Source of the DNA: Streptomyces humi
Lineage (GTDB): Bacteria; Actinomycetota; Actinomycetes; Streptomycetales; Streptomycetaceae
Length of the DNA stretch: 64,000 nt
Assembly (NCBI RefSeq): GCF_001005085.2
Contig: NZ_LBMU02000058.1
Span: 62,001 to 126,000 of the forward strand
Direction: 5' to 3'
Numbering within the stretch: position 1 is the first letter of the stretch; each line of letters starts with the position of its first letter. Of the stretch, positions 24,134 through 31,705 are shown in pieces. Made by a program: the position numbers and the translations under genes. Under the pieces are notes generated by a model that was not told the origin of the DNA, searched no databases, and saw nothing but the letters and a program-made list of their open reading frames with translations.

Positions 24134-24460
24134 CGCCGTGCGCCTTTCGTCCGGCTTCGCAGCGTGGGGCTGAGCGGTCGCGTCCGCCCCGGGCCGCTCG
24201 GGGGCAGACGACGACCCGCGCCTGGACGGCGCCGGGCCGCAGCTCAGTCTCCCCCAACTGCTCTGCTTCGCCTGCTCCTTGGTCGGCCGGAGCAGTAAGC
24301 CCACTCTGGCATCTGCCAACATCGTCTCGCAACCGGCAAGTTGAAAATTGCAAGAAGCGAAGTGCATGCTGCTCCCGACAAGAAGTGATCGAATGAGTCC
24401 GCGAGCCGATCACACGCACGTGAGACGGTGACCCTGAAACCTGGTGTGAGGGGGTAGGGC
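24134..24460. promoter_or_regulatory. 327-base divergent control region of the WhiJ-type island
   Basis: No gene is supported here. The part from 24290 to 24400 is distinctly AT-richer than its surroundings and contains two GCAAG direct repeats 14 bases apart (24336-24340 and 24350-24354) flanking TTGAAAATT, plus further CAAGAAG elements at 24351 and 24379. This is where I would place the divergent promoters and the binding sites of the XRE protein, inferred from position only. Confidence 0.45.
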
Positions 24461-25336
24461 GTGACCTCGGAGACCGACTGGGGCGGTGCCCCTTCCGTCC
24501 TGCGCATGATCCTGGGCCGGCAGCTGGAGGAGATGCGCACCCGGGCCGGCCTGACCTTTGAGCAGGCGGCCGCCGCGATCGGCGTCAGCCATTCCACGAT
24601 CCGCCGGATGGAGGCCGCCAAGGTGGCCCGGCTCCGGCTGGCGGACGCCGAGAAACTGCTCCAGACCTACGGCGTGACGGACCGCCAGGAGGTCGACACC
24701 TTCCTTCAGTCCGTGCGCGAGGCCAACAAGCGCGGCTGGTGGCACACCTACCGCGATGTGATGCCCGACTGGTTCGCCGCGTACCTGAGCCTGGAACAGG
24801 CCGCGTTGCAGATCCGCGCCTACGAGAACGAGTTCGTGCACGGCCTGTTGCAGACCCGCGAGTACGCCGCCGCCCTGCTCGGCGCGGGCAACCCGCACGC
24901 GCCCGGCGAGGCCACCGAGCGGATGGTGGCGCTGCGCATGCGCCGCCAGGAGCTGATCACCCGGCAGTCGCCGCCCCGGCTCTGGGTCGTGATGGACGAG
25001 ACGGTGCTGCGCTGGCCGGTCGGCGGCGCCACGGTCATGCGCGCCCAGATCGACCATCTGATCGAGCTCAACCGGCTGCCCAACGTCACCTTGCAGATCA
25101 TGCCGTTCGCCAACGGCCCGCACCCCGCCATGCGCGCGGGCGCTTACCACCTCTTCCGGTTCAAGGCACCCGAACTGCCCGACATCGTCTATCTCAACGG
25201 CCTGGTGGGCGCGGTCTACCTGGACAAGAGCGACGACGTCGTGGTCTACCGCGAGGCCCTGGACCGGTTGGGCGCCCAGGCGGCGCCCGCCAGAAAGACC
25301 GAGGTCCTCCTCGGTGCGATTCGCAAGGAGCTCTGA
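24461..25336 (+). CDS. XRE-family regulator with DUF5753 (WhiJ-like)
   Basis: A 291-residue DNA-binding protein. The helix-turn-helix lies at about 18-70 (LGRQLEEMRTRAGLTFEQAA, with recognition helix around SHSTIRRME). The rest is DUF5753 (about 95-285), beginning WWHTYRDVMPDWFAAYLSLE and including NVTLQIMPFANGPHPAM. In Streptomyces, WhiJ-type regulators repress development or antibiotic genes, and a paired DUF397 protein is thought to relieve repression. It starts with GTG at 24461 and ends one base before the DUF397 start. Confidence 0.96.
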   Translation: MTSETDWGGAPSVLRMILGRQLEEMRTRAGLTFEQAAAAIGVSHSTIRRMEAAKVARLRLADAEKLLQTYGVTDRQEVDTFLQSVREANKRGWWHTYRDVMPDWFAAYLSLEQAALQIRAYENEFVHGLLQTREYAAALLGAGNPHAPGEATERMVALRMRRQELITRQSPPRLWVVMDETVLRWPVGGATVMRAQIDHLIELNRLPNVTLQIMPFANGPHPAMRAGAYHLFRFKAPELPDIVYLNGLVGAVYLDKSDDVVVYREALDRLGAQAAPARKTEVLLGAIRKEL

Positions 25337-25337
25337 C

Positions 25338-25574
25338 GTGCACCACCCCGTACAGAACGGCATCCCGTCCCGGCAACTCGGCGCGCGCGGCTGGTCCAAG
25401 CCGTGGAGCGACGACGCCGGCGGCGCCTGCGTGGAAGTGAAGAAGCTCTCCGACGGCCGGGTGGCGGTACGCCAGTCGACCGACCCCGACGGTCCGGCGC
25501 TGGTCTTCACACCCCGCGAGATGACGAGTTTCCTGACCGGTGTGAAAGCGGGTGACGCCGACTTCCTGATGTGA
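25338..25574 (+). CDS. DUF397 protein, partner of the XRE regulator
   Basis: A 78-residue protein with the DUF397 pattern: WSKPWSDDAGGACVEVKKL, VAVRQSTDPDGPALVFTP, then EMTSFLTGVKAGD. The GTG start at 25338 has AAGGAG inside the end of the upstream gene, implying translational coupling. Family members bind or antagonise their cognate WhiJ-like regulator. An in-frame ATG at 25314 would give a longer form but lacks a ribosome-binding site. Confidence 0.93.
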   Translation: MHHPVQNGIPSRQLGARGWSKPWSDDAGGACVEVKKLSDGRVAVRQSTDPDGPALVFTPREMTSFLTGVKAGDADFLM

Positions 25575-25593
25575 CCCCTCTCCCGGGAACTTC

Positions 25594-25620
25594 CTTGCTA
25601 TAGCTGATCGTTCAAGCAAC
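25594..25620 (+). promoter_or_regulatory. AT-rich candidate promoter/dyad before the methyltransferase
   Basis: TTGCT (25595-25599) and AGCAA (25615-25619) flank an AT-rich core containing TATAG. It is the only AT-rich interruption in the 120-base gap between DUF397 and the methyltransferase. Confidence 0.3.
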
Positions 25621-25694
25621 CCCCCACCTGACACAGCACTCCCGCAGTCCCCGAACACCCCCGCATCCCCCTCACCCGAATGGGAGACACGGCG

Positions 25695-26510
25695 TTGCCC
25701 GACAACGGATGGCCGGCCGACCGCATCGACACCGAGAACGCGCACTCCGCGCGGATCTACGACTACATCCTGGGCGGCAAGGACTACTACCCCGCCGACC
25801 AGGAGGCGGGTGACGCGATGGCGCACGAGTGGCCCGCGCTCCCGATCCACATGCGCGCCAACCGCGACTGGATGAACCGTGCCGTGCGCTGGCTCGCCGA
25901 GGAGGCGGGGATGCGCCAGTTCCTGGACGTCGGGACCGGCATCCCCACCTCCCCGAACCTGCACGAGATAGCCCAGGCGGTGTCCCCGGACTCCCGGGTC
26001 GTCTACGTGGACAACGACCCCATCGTCCTCACCCTGTCCCAGGGCCTGCTCTCCAGCACGCCCGAGGGCAGGACGGCGTACATCGAGGCCGACTTCCGCG
26101 ACCTGACGGACCTCTTCGACGCCCCCGAGCTCCGCGAGACCCTCGACCTCGGCAAGCCGGTCGCGCTCACGGTGATCGCCATCGTGCACTTCATGCTCGA
26201 CGCGGACGACGCGGTGGGCGTCGTACGGCGCCTCCTCGAACCGCTGCCCTCCGGCAGCTACCTGGCGATGTCCATCGGCACCGCCGAGTTCGCGCCCGAG
26301 GAGGTGGGCCGGGTCGCCCGCGAGTACGCGGCCCGCAACATGCCGATGCGGCTGCGCACCATCGACGAGGCCCACGAGTTCTTCGAGGGCCTGGAGCTGG
26401 TGGAGCCGGGCATCGTCCAGGTCCACAAGTGGCACCCGGACGGCACCGGCGAGCAGGGCATCCGCGACGAGGACATCGCGATGTACGGAGCGGTCGCCCG
26501 CAAGCCGTGA
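25695..26510 (+). CDS. SAM-dependent methyltransferase (S-adenosyl methyltransferase family 19, formerly DUF574)
   Basis: A 271-residue protein with the family signature IDTENAHSARIYDYILGGKD near the N-terminus, the SAM-binding motif FLDVGTGIPTSPNLHE, and VVYVDNDPIVL as the acidic strand II. The family is expanded in Streptomyces and commonly sits next to XRE/DUF397 modules; its substrate is unknown. I chose a TTG start at 25695 because GGGAG stands eight bases before it; the in-frame ATG at 25680 has no ribosome-binding site but would add only five residues. Confidence 0.92.
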   Translation: MPDNGWPADRIDTENAHSARIYDYILGGKDYYPADQEAGDAMAHEWPALPIHMRANRDWMNRAVRWLAEEAGMRQFLDVGTGIPTSPNLHEIAQAVSPDSRVVYVDNDPIVLTLSQGLLSSTPEGRTAYIEADFRDLTDLFDAPELRETLDLGKPVALTVIAIVHFMLDADDAVGVVRRLLEPLPSGSYLAMSIGTAEFAPEEVGRVAREYAARNMPMRLRTIDEAHEFFEGLELVEPGIVQVHKWHPDGTGEQGIRDEDIAMYGAVARKP

Positions 26511-26518
26511 CAGATGCT

Positions 26519-26558
26519 CCGTGCCGGGGCCGGGCTCACCTTCCCGGCCCCGGCACGG
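26519..26558. terminator. Perfect bidirectional hairpin terminator
   Basis: A 16-bp perfect stem (26519-26534 with 26543-26558) and an 8-base loop lie between the convergent methyltransferase and NPP1 genes. Confidence 0.85.
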
Positions 26559-26607
26559 TCTTCACCCGGGCGTCCGCGACAGGGCGTCGGCACCGGAGCG
26601 CCCGTGC

Positions 26608-27393
26608 TCAGGCGTTCGGGTCGAAGGAGATCCCCGACGGCATGGAGTACGACAGGTTGGCGTTGAACGAGCCGTCCTTGATCTTGATGGTCGCGTCACC
26701 GAAGTCCGCGTTCATCAGCTTGTCCCGATAGCCCGCCGGGTAGCCGTCCCAGCCCACCAGCCGCGGGTAGAACCAGCCGCCCGTGACGTTCTCCGGCGGC
26801 TCGTCGTTGGAGTTGGCGAACCGGAAGTCGTGGGTGGACACGCCGTCCTTGTGGTAGACGATCTTCGGGTGGGTGCCGTCGAACCGGACGGCCGAGGCCG
26901 CGGCCACCTGGTAGCTGCTGTGCTGGGACACCGAGACGTACTGCACCTGGTTGTTCTGGATCCACACGATGACGTGTTCCCAGTCGTGCCGGTGCCCGAT
27001 GGCCAGCGGACCGAGCGTGGCCTGGTCCTTCTCGAAGTAGCTGGCGTACATCACCGCGCACCAGCCGTTGTTGCACTTCTCGCGCGAGTAGGTGTTGGCG
27101 TTGGCGAGCTGCGCGTAGTCGTGGCAGTGGCCGTTGACGTCACCGCCCAGCGCCAGACCGGGGTTGATGGTGCCGTCGGCGCCGATGGCCGCGGTGGTGT
27201 AGCAGCCGTCGCCGTCGTAGTCGTACGCCGGGGAGAACGTCTGCTCCAGACCGTCGGCGTTCTGCGGCAGCAGGGTCAGGACGTTCGCGTGCGCGGTGGC
27301 GGGTACGGCGACGACGAGGGCGAGCGCGCCGAGCGCCGCGGCCAGGGCCTTGCGGAACGGCCGTCTGCGGGTGGGGGGTTGCAGGTCGGACAT
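26608..27393 (-). CDS. Secreted NPP1 family (Nep1-like) protein
   Basis: A 261-residue secreted protein: signal peptide about 1-36 (basic RRRPFRKALAAALG, hydrophobic core, cleavage near AHA), then an NPP1 domain. The diagnostic heptapeptide GHRHDWE is intact, and four cysteines (in DGDGC, NGHCH, REKC and NNGWC) could form two disulfides. In plant pathogens Nep1-like proteins bind sphingolipids at plant membranes and cause necrosis; in saprophytic streptomycetes the role is not established. The ATG at 27393 has AGGGAG upstream. A 15-bp tandem repeat lies in its upstream region. Confidence 0.93.
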   Translation of the reverse strand: MSDLQPPTRRRPFRKALAAALGALALVVAVPATAHANVLTLLPQNADGLEQTFSPAYDYDGDGCYTTAAIGADGTINPGLALGGDVNGHCHDYAQLANANTYSREKCNNGWCAVMYASYFEKDQATLGPLAIGHRHDWEHVIVWIQNNQVQYVSVSQHSSYQVAAASAVRFDGTHPKIVYHKDGVSTHDFRFANSNDEPPENVTGGWFYPRLVGWDGYPAGYRDKLMNADFGDATIKIKDGSFNANLSYSMPSGISFDPNA

Positions 27394-27490
27394 GTCGACT
27401 CCCTGTCTCGGAAAGGCGAAGCGGAGTCTGGCAGGCCCCCTGTGGTCGAGACCACCTGTCGGACTGAACATTTCTGCAAAGCCGGTTGAA

Positions 27491-27550
27491 CAGCCTTCTC
27501 GAGACCAGCCTTCTCGGCACCAGCCTTCTCGAGACCAGCCGTCTCCACAC
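27491..27550. repeat. Four 15-bp tandem repeats upstream of the NPP1 gene
   Basis: Four contiguous 15-bp units, CAGCCTTCTCGAGAC, CAGCCTTCTCGGCAC, CAGCCTTCTCGAGAC and CAGCCGTCTCCACAC, followed by CAG. Units 1 and 3 are identical. Read leftward, the frame would spell a GLEKA pentapeptide repeat, but codon third positions there are not GC-biased, so I treat it as non-coding. It lies 98-157 bases upstream of the NPP1 start. Confidence 0.85.
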
Positions 27551-27681
27551 CAGTGAGCTCAACGCCCTTGCTGTGAACGGCTGTTGAGTTGCTGTCAGTC
27601 ACCGGGATGTGCTTGCCGCACCGCTCGCCCGGCGCCAGGCTGCTGGTCGGCTCGTCCCCCCACCGCCCGAAAGGGAACCCA

Positions 27682-29337
27682 GTGAGCAACAGCAGGACGC
27701 GTTCCGCCGCGCTGAACCGCCGCGGCTTCCTCGGCGCCGCCGCCGCTGCCGGACTGCTCGGCACGCTGCCCACCCCGGCCGAGGCGGCGCGCGGCGCGGC
27801 CGCCACCGACCCGGTCACCACGGAATCCGGACAGGTCACCGGGGTCCAGGGCGGCCTGCGGGGCGTCACCGTCTACAAGGGCGTCCCGTACGCCGCCTCC
27901 ACCGCCGGAGCGAACCGCTGGCGCCCGCCGCAGCCCGCCCCGTCCTGGGACGGCGTACGGGCCGCCGACTCCTGGGGACCGGCCTGTCCGCAGCCGGTCA
28001 CGGGCATCCCGAGCGACCAGGTGCCCGAGCTGAGCGAGGACTGCCTGAACCTCAACATCTGGACGGCCGCGACGGGTTCGGGCGACCCCCGCCCCGTCCT
28101 GGTCTGGCTCTACGGCGGCGACACCGCCCTGTGGTCGGGCCAGGAGATCTACAACGGCTCCCTGCTCGCGGCCAAGGGCGTGGTCGTCGTCACCCTCAAC
28201 CACCGCGTCGGCGTCCTCGGCGGCCTCGCCCACCCCGGGCTGACCGCCGAGTCCGCCTACGGCGGCTCCGGGAACTGGGGGACCCTGGACGTGGTCGCGG
28301 CCCTGGAGTGGGTGGGGCGGAACATCGGCGCGTTCGGCGGCGACCCGGACCGGGTGACCCTGGGCGGCTGGGCGCAGGGCGCCGCCGTCGTCAACGTCCT
28401 GCTCTCGTCCCGGCGCGCCCGGGGCCTCTACCACCGCGCCCTGCTCTCCTCCGGCGTCCGGTACACCAAGGACCCGGCGATCGCCCGGGGGCCCGCCCGC
28501 CACCGGAGCCTCGCCGACGCCGAGGCCGACGGCACCGGCCTCGCCGCCCGCCTGGGCGCCGACGGCCTCGCCGCACTGCGCGCGCTGGACGCCGGCGACC
28601 TCGTCACCCGGGCCGCCGCCGATCCCGCCGCCGACTCCGGGCACGTCCTCGACGGATACGTGCTGCCCGACACCTACACCGCCGTACTGGCGGCCCGCGC
28701 CGAGACCGACGTACCCGTCCTCACCGGCGTCTGCAAGGACGCGGGCGGCGCCTCGCCCGCCCTGGAACTGACGCTGGACGCGTACCGGGCCTACGCCGCC
28801 TCCGAGTTCGGCCCGCTGGGGCTCGCGGACACCTTCCTGACGCTCTACCCGGCGGACACCGACGCGGCCGCCGCCCAGCAGTTCAGCGCCTGGGCCCGGG
28901 ACGAGCAGCGCGTCTCCGCCTTCCTGTGGGGCGGCCAGTTCCTGGACACGGCCGGCAACTCCGGTCCCGTGCACACCTACTACTGGACGCGCGTGCCACC
29001 GGGGTACGACGGCACCAACCCGGCCATCGGCACCGCGGCGACCGGCGCCTTCCAGGGCTCCGACGTCTACTACCTGCTCGGCTTCCTCTACGACACCGAC
29101 CGGCCCTGGACCTCCCAGGACTACGACATCGCCGACACCACCGCCTCGTGCGTCGCCCGGTTCGCCGCCACCGGCGACCCGAACGGCGCCTCCCTGCCCA
29201 CCTGGCCGGCCCTCGCCGCCGACACCCCGGGGACCATGGAACTCGGCGCCCGGTTCGGCACCCTCGCGGTGGCGGACAGCGACGCCAGGCTCGCCTTCGC
29301 GGAGTCGTACCTGCGGTCACAGACCGAGGAGTTCTGA
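27682..29337 (+). CDS. Tat-exported type-B carboxylesterase homologue without catalytic triad (pseudoenzyme)
   Basis: A 551-residue protein. The N-terminus carries a Tat signal (LNRRGFLGAAAAAG, then a hydrophobic stretch and an AEA cleavage region). The body is clearly a carboxylesterase/cholinesterase fold: VTVYKGVPYAAS, SEDCLNLNIW, and FGGDPDRVTLGGWAQGAAV. The catalytic positions are altered: GESAG is GWAQG (Ala231 for Ser), the usual Asp-Glu-Gly is DAG (Ala354 for Glu), and the histidine motif reads GAFQGSD (Phe457 for His). The oxyanion HGGG is YGGD. It is therefore probably non-catalytic, perhaps a binding or adhesion protein. The GTG at 27682 has AAGGGA upstream. It converges on a PP2C gene with five bases between. 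Confidence 0.92.
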   Translation: MSNSRTRSAALNRRGFLGAAAAAGLLGTLPTPAEAARGAAATDPVTTESGQVTGVQGGLRGVTVYKGVPYAASTAGANRWRPPQPAPSWDGVRAADSWGPACPQPVTGIPSDQVPELSEDCLNLNIWTAATGSGDPRPVLVWLYGGDTALWSGQEIYNGSLLAAKGVVVVTLNHRVGVLGGLAHPGLTAESAYGGSGNWGTLDVVAALEWVGRNIGAFGGDPDRVTLGGWAQGAAVVNVLLSSRRARGLYHRALLSSGVRYTKDPAIARGPARHRSLADAEADGTGLAARLGADGLAALRALDAGDLVTRAAADPAADSGHVLDGYVLPDTYTAVLAARAETDVPVLTGVCKDAGGASPALELTLDAYRAYAASEFGPLGLADTFLTLYPADTDAAAAQQFSAWARDEQRVSAFLWGGQFLDTAGNSGPVHTYYWTRVPPGYDGTNPAIGTAATGAFQGSDVYYLLGFLYDTDRPWTSQDYDIADTTASCVARFAATGDPNGASLPTWPALAADTPGTMELGARFGTLAVADSDARLAFAESYLRSQTEEF

Positions 29338-29343
29338 CCCCCC

Positions 29344-30501
29344 TCAGGCCTGGGCCGAGCCGTGGCCGAGGACGCCGTGGTGGGGACGTCGGTGCACGGC
29401 CGGGGTGCGGTGCAGGGCGATCAGGGCGGCGTCGTCGCCCAGCCGGCCGCCCGCGTGGGCCAGCAGGTCGCGGCGGACGTGGTGGATCAGCGCCTCGGGG
29501 GAGGAGTCGGTCCACTGCGCCACCCGGTCCGCGAGCGGATAGAAGCGGCGCCGGGCGTCCCGTGCCTCGGTGACCCCGTCGGTGTACAGCAGCAGGGTGT
29601 CGCCCGGCTCGAAGGAGAACACGTCCAGCGTGTGCTCCGAGGCCGCCGTCCCGCGCACGCCCAGTGGCGGCGACGGATGCAGGCTCGGGTCGGTGACCGC
29701 GTGCCCGGGGCTCAGCAGCAGCGGTGGCGGATGGCCGCAGCTGGTCATCCGGGTGATCGGGTCCCGGTCCGGGATCTCGATCAGCAGGGCGGTCGCGAAC
29801 CGCTCGTCCGCCTCCTCCGACGAGTCCAGGTCCGCCGCGTTCCTGGTCACGCTCTGCTCCAGGAGGGCGGCCAGCTCAGGCAGGCTGATGTCCCGGTGCG
29901 CGGACTCCCGGAAAGCGCTGAGCAGCAGCGCCGCCTCGCCGATCGCGGCCAGCCCCTTGCCCCGCACGTCGCCGATCAGTACCCGGACCTGGTCGGCCGA
30001 GCGGGTGACCGCGTACAGATCGCCGCCGATCTGCGCCTCGTCCTCGGCGGCCAGGTACAGCGACGCGATCCGCAGCGGCCCGATCTGCTCCGGCAGCGGC
30101 CACATCAGCACGTGCTGCGCCGCCTCGGCGACCGAGCGGACCTGGGCCAGCTGGGCGCGGCGCCGGTCGCGGAGCGCGCAGTAGACCACCACTATCACCG
30201 AGAGCAGCGTCAGGGTGACGATCTGCACGATGTGGTTGGCGCTGATCAGCCCGCCGTGGAACACGCCGATCACCACCTGGGCGGCCACCGCCAGCGCGCC
30301 CACCAGCGCGGTCGTACGGGGTCCGGCGAACGACGGGGTGAGCGCCGGGGCGATGACCAGGGTGGGACCCAGGTGGACGTCGGGTGGCGAGCGGATAGCC
30401 GCGACCGTGATCACCACGATGAGCAGCACCGGGAGCAGCAGCAGTAGGCGCGTGGACTGCCACGCCTGTCGCGGTCCCGCGACGATCCACCGGCTCCCCA
30501 T
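29344..30501 (-). CDS. Membrane-anchored SpoIIE/PP2C phosphatase
   Basis: A 385-residue protein with three or four N-terminal membrane helices (about 18-36, 45-60, 62-82 and 88-108) and no PAS or GAF domain, followed by a PP2C domain (about 140-370). The acidic metal ligands are in GGDLYAV (the usual GGDWYD is changed, but the first Asp is kept), GDVRGKG, YTDGVTE and LGDDAALIA. This subfamily is common in Streptomyces; the membrane part may sense envelope state. It stands between convergent and same-strand genes with no obvious partner. Confidence 0.92.
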   Translation of the reverse strand: MGSRWIVAGPRQAWQSTRLLLLLPVLLIVVITVAAIRSPPDVHLGPTLVIAPALTPSFAGPRTTALVGALAVAAQVVIGVFHGGLISANHIVQIVTLTLLSVIVVVYCALRDRRRAQLAQVRSVAEAAQHVLMWPLPEQIGPLRIASLYLAAEDEAQIGGDLYAVTRSADQVRVLIGDVRGKGLAAIGEAALLLSAFRESAHRDISLPELAALLEQSVTRNAADLDSSEEADERFATALLIEIPDRDPITRMTSCGHPPPLLLSPGHAVTDPSLHPSPPLGVRGTAASEHTLDVFSFEPGDTLLLYTDGVTEARDARRRFYPLADRVAQWTDSSPEALIHHVRRDLLAHAGGRLGDDAALIALHRTPAVHRRPHHGVLGHGSAQA

Positions 30502-30592
30502 GCCTACCAGCGTGCGTCACCGCCCGGCCCCCGGCCACCGCGAGCCGCCCCGGCCACCACCACCGCGAGCCGTCGTGGGGGCGACGACAGGG

Positions 30593-31582
30593 CTAGAGGT
30601 TCACGGAGCGCATCCCGGACTCGTCGTAGCGCTCGCCCGCCGCCCGCGGCACCTCGGCGTCGATCCGGGCCAGGTCGTCCTTGGTGAGCTCGACGTCCAC
30701 GGCGCCCGCGTTCTGCTCCAGGTAGCTGCGGCGCTTGGTGCCGGGGATCGGGACGATGCCGTCGCCCTGGGCCAGCACCCACGCGAGGGCCAGCTGCGCC
30801 GGGGTGACGTCCTTCTCCGCGGCGATCTCCTTCACCTTGGCGGCGAGCCGGAGGTTGGCCTCCAGGTTGTCGCCGGTGAACCGGGGACCGCCGCGCCGGA
30901 AGTCGTTCGCGTCGAGCTCGTCGGGGGAGGAGAACCGGCCGGCGAGGAAGCCGCGGCCCAGCGGCGAGTACGGGACGAATCCGATGCCCAGCTCCCGGCA
31001 GGTCGGGATGACCTCGTCCTCCGGGTCACGGGACCACAGCGAGTACTCGGTCTGTACGGCCGTGACCGGGTGCACCGCGTGGGCCCGCCGGATCGTCTCG
31101 GGGCTCGCCTCGCTCAGCCCGATGTGCCGCACCTTGCCCTCGGCGACCAGCTCGGCCAGGGCGCCGACGGTCTCCTCGATCGGCACGTTCGGGTCGACCC
31201 GGTGCTGGTAGTACAGGTCGATGTAGTCGGTGCCGAGCCGCTCCAGCGAGCCGTCCACGGAGCTGCGGACGTGGTCGGCGGAACCGTCCTGCCGGCCGAT
31301 GCTGCTCATGTCGCCCGGTACGGCGTGGTCCATCCGGTAGTTGAACTTGGTGGCGATCACGTACTCGTCGCGGTGCCCGCGGATCGCCTCACCGACCAGC
31401 GTCTCGTTGGTGAGCGGGCCGTAGAGCTGCGCGGTGTCGAGGAAGGTGACGCCCAGTTCCCGGGCGCGGTGGATGGTCCGCACGCCCTCGTCCTCGTCGG
31501 CCGTGCCGTAGAACGCGGACATGCCCATGCAGCCGAGACCGATGGCGGAGACCCGCAGATCCCGGAGGGTGCGCTGTCGCAT
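30593..31582 (-). CDS. Aldo/keto reductase
   Basis: A 329-residue NADPH-dependent reductase with a TIM-barrel fold. Catalytic residues are visible: Asp and Tyr in LDTAQLYG, Lys in ATKFNYR, and His in YYQHRVDPN; IGLGCMGMS and the C-terminal PIPGTKRRSYLEQN are the family signatures. Members of this branch (YakC-like) reduce aldehydes and are often induced by a MerR regulator. The ATG at 31582 has GGGAG at four bases. The upstream promoter has a 19-bp spacer with an internal dyad. A terminator separates it from the P450 genes, so it is not part of the conservon operon. Confidence 0.95.
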   Translation of the reverse strand: MRQRTLRDLRVSAIGLGCMGMSAFYGTADEDEGVRTIHRARELGVTFLDTAQLYGPLTNETLVGEAIRGHRDEYVIATKFNYRMDHAVPGDMSSIGRQDGSADHVRSSVDGSLERLGTDYIDLYYQHRVDPNVPIEETVGALAELVAEGKVRHIGLSEASPETIRRAHAVHPVTAVQTEYSLWSRDPEDEVIPTCRELGIGFVPYSPLGRGFLAGRFSSPDELDANDFRRGGPRFTGDNLEANLRLAAKVKEIAAEKDVTPAQLALAWVLAQGDGIVPIPGTKRRSYLEQNAGAVDVELTKDDLARIDAEVPRAAGERYDESGMRSVNL

Positions 31583-31623
31583 GTGACTCCCAGCCTTTCC
31601 TGCTGATTGGTGCTGTCCTTCGG

Positions 31624-31654
31624 ACGCTACGACTTCAAGCGCACTCGAAGTCAA
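31624..31654 (-). promoter_or_regulatory. MerR-type promoter: TTGACT, 19-bp spacer, TAGCGT with internal dyad
   Basis: On the minus strand TTGACT (31649-31654) and TAGCGT (31624-31629) are separated by exactly 19 bases. The spacer region holds an inverted repeat (GACTTCGAG and CTTGAAGTC around TGCG; 8 of 9 positions match). An over-long spacer with a central dyad is the hallmark of MerR-family activation by DNA untwisting. It lies 42-72 bases upstream of the aldo/keto reductase start. No merR gene is in the window. Confidence 0.8.
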
Positions 31655-31660
31655 ACGCGA

Positions 31661-31696
31661 ACGGCCCGGGACGCGGTCCACCGCGTCCCGGGCCGT
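31661..31696 (-). terminator. Terminator of the conservon/P450 operon
   Basis: A perfect 16-bp stem (31661-31676 with 31681-31696) and a 4-base TCCA loop start ten bases after the CYP154-like stop codon. It insulates the aldo/keto reductase promoter. Confidence 0.9.
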
Positions 31697-31705
31697 CTCC
31701 GCCCG

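Noticed and set aside
23274..24396. Plus-strand frames opposite the RsbW-like kinase
   Set aside because: The kinase N, G1 and G2 boxes are on the minus strand; the plus-strand products lack any motif.
27491..27550. 15-bp repeats considered as CRISPR or as a coding leader
   Set aside because: No spacers; leftward frame lacks GC third-position bias and a ribosome-binding site.
27276..27869. Minus-strand frame spanning the NPP1 and esterase starts
   Set aside because: It overlaps two well-supported genes and its only distinctive part is the tandem repeat.
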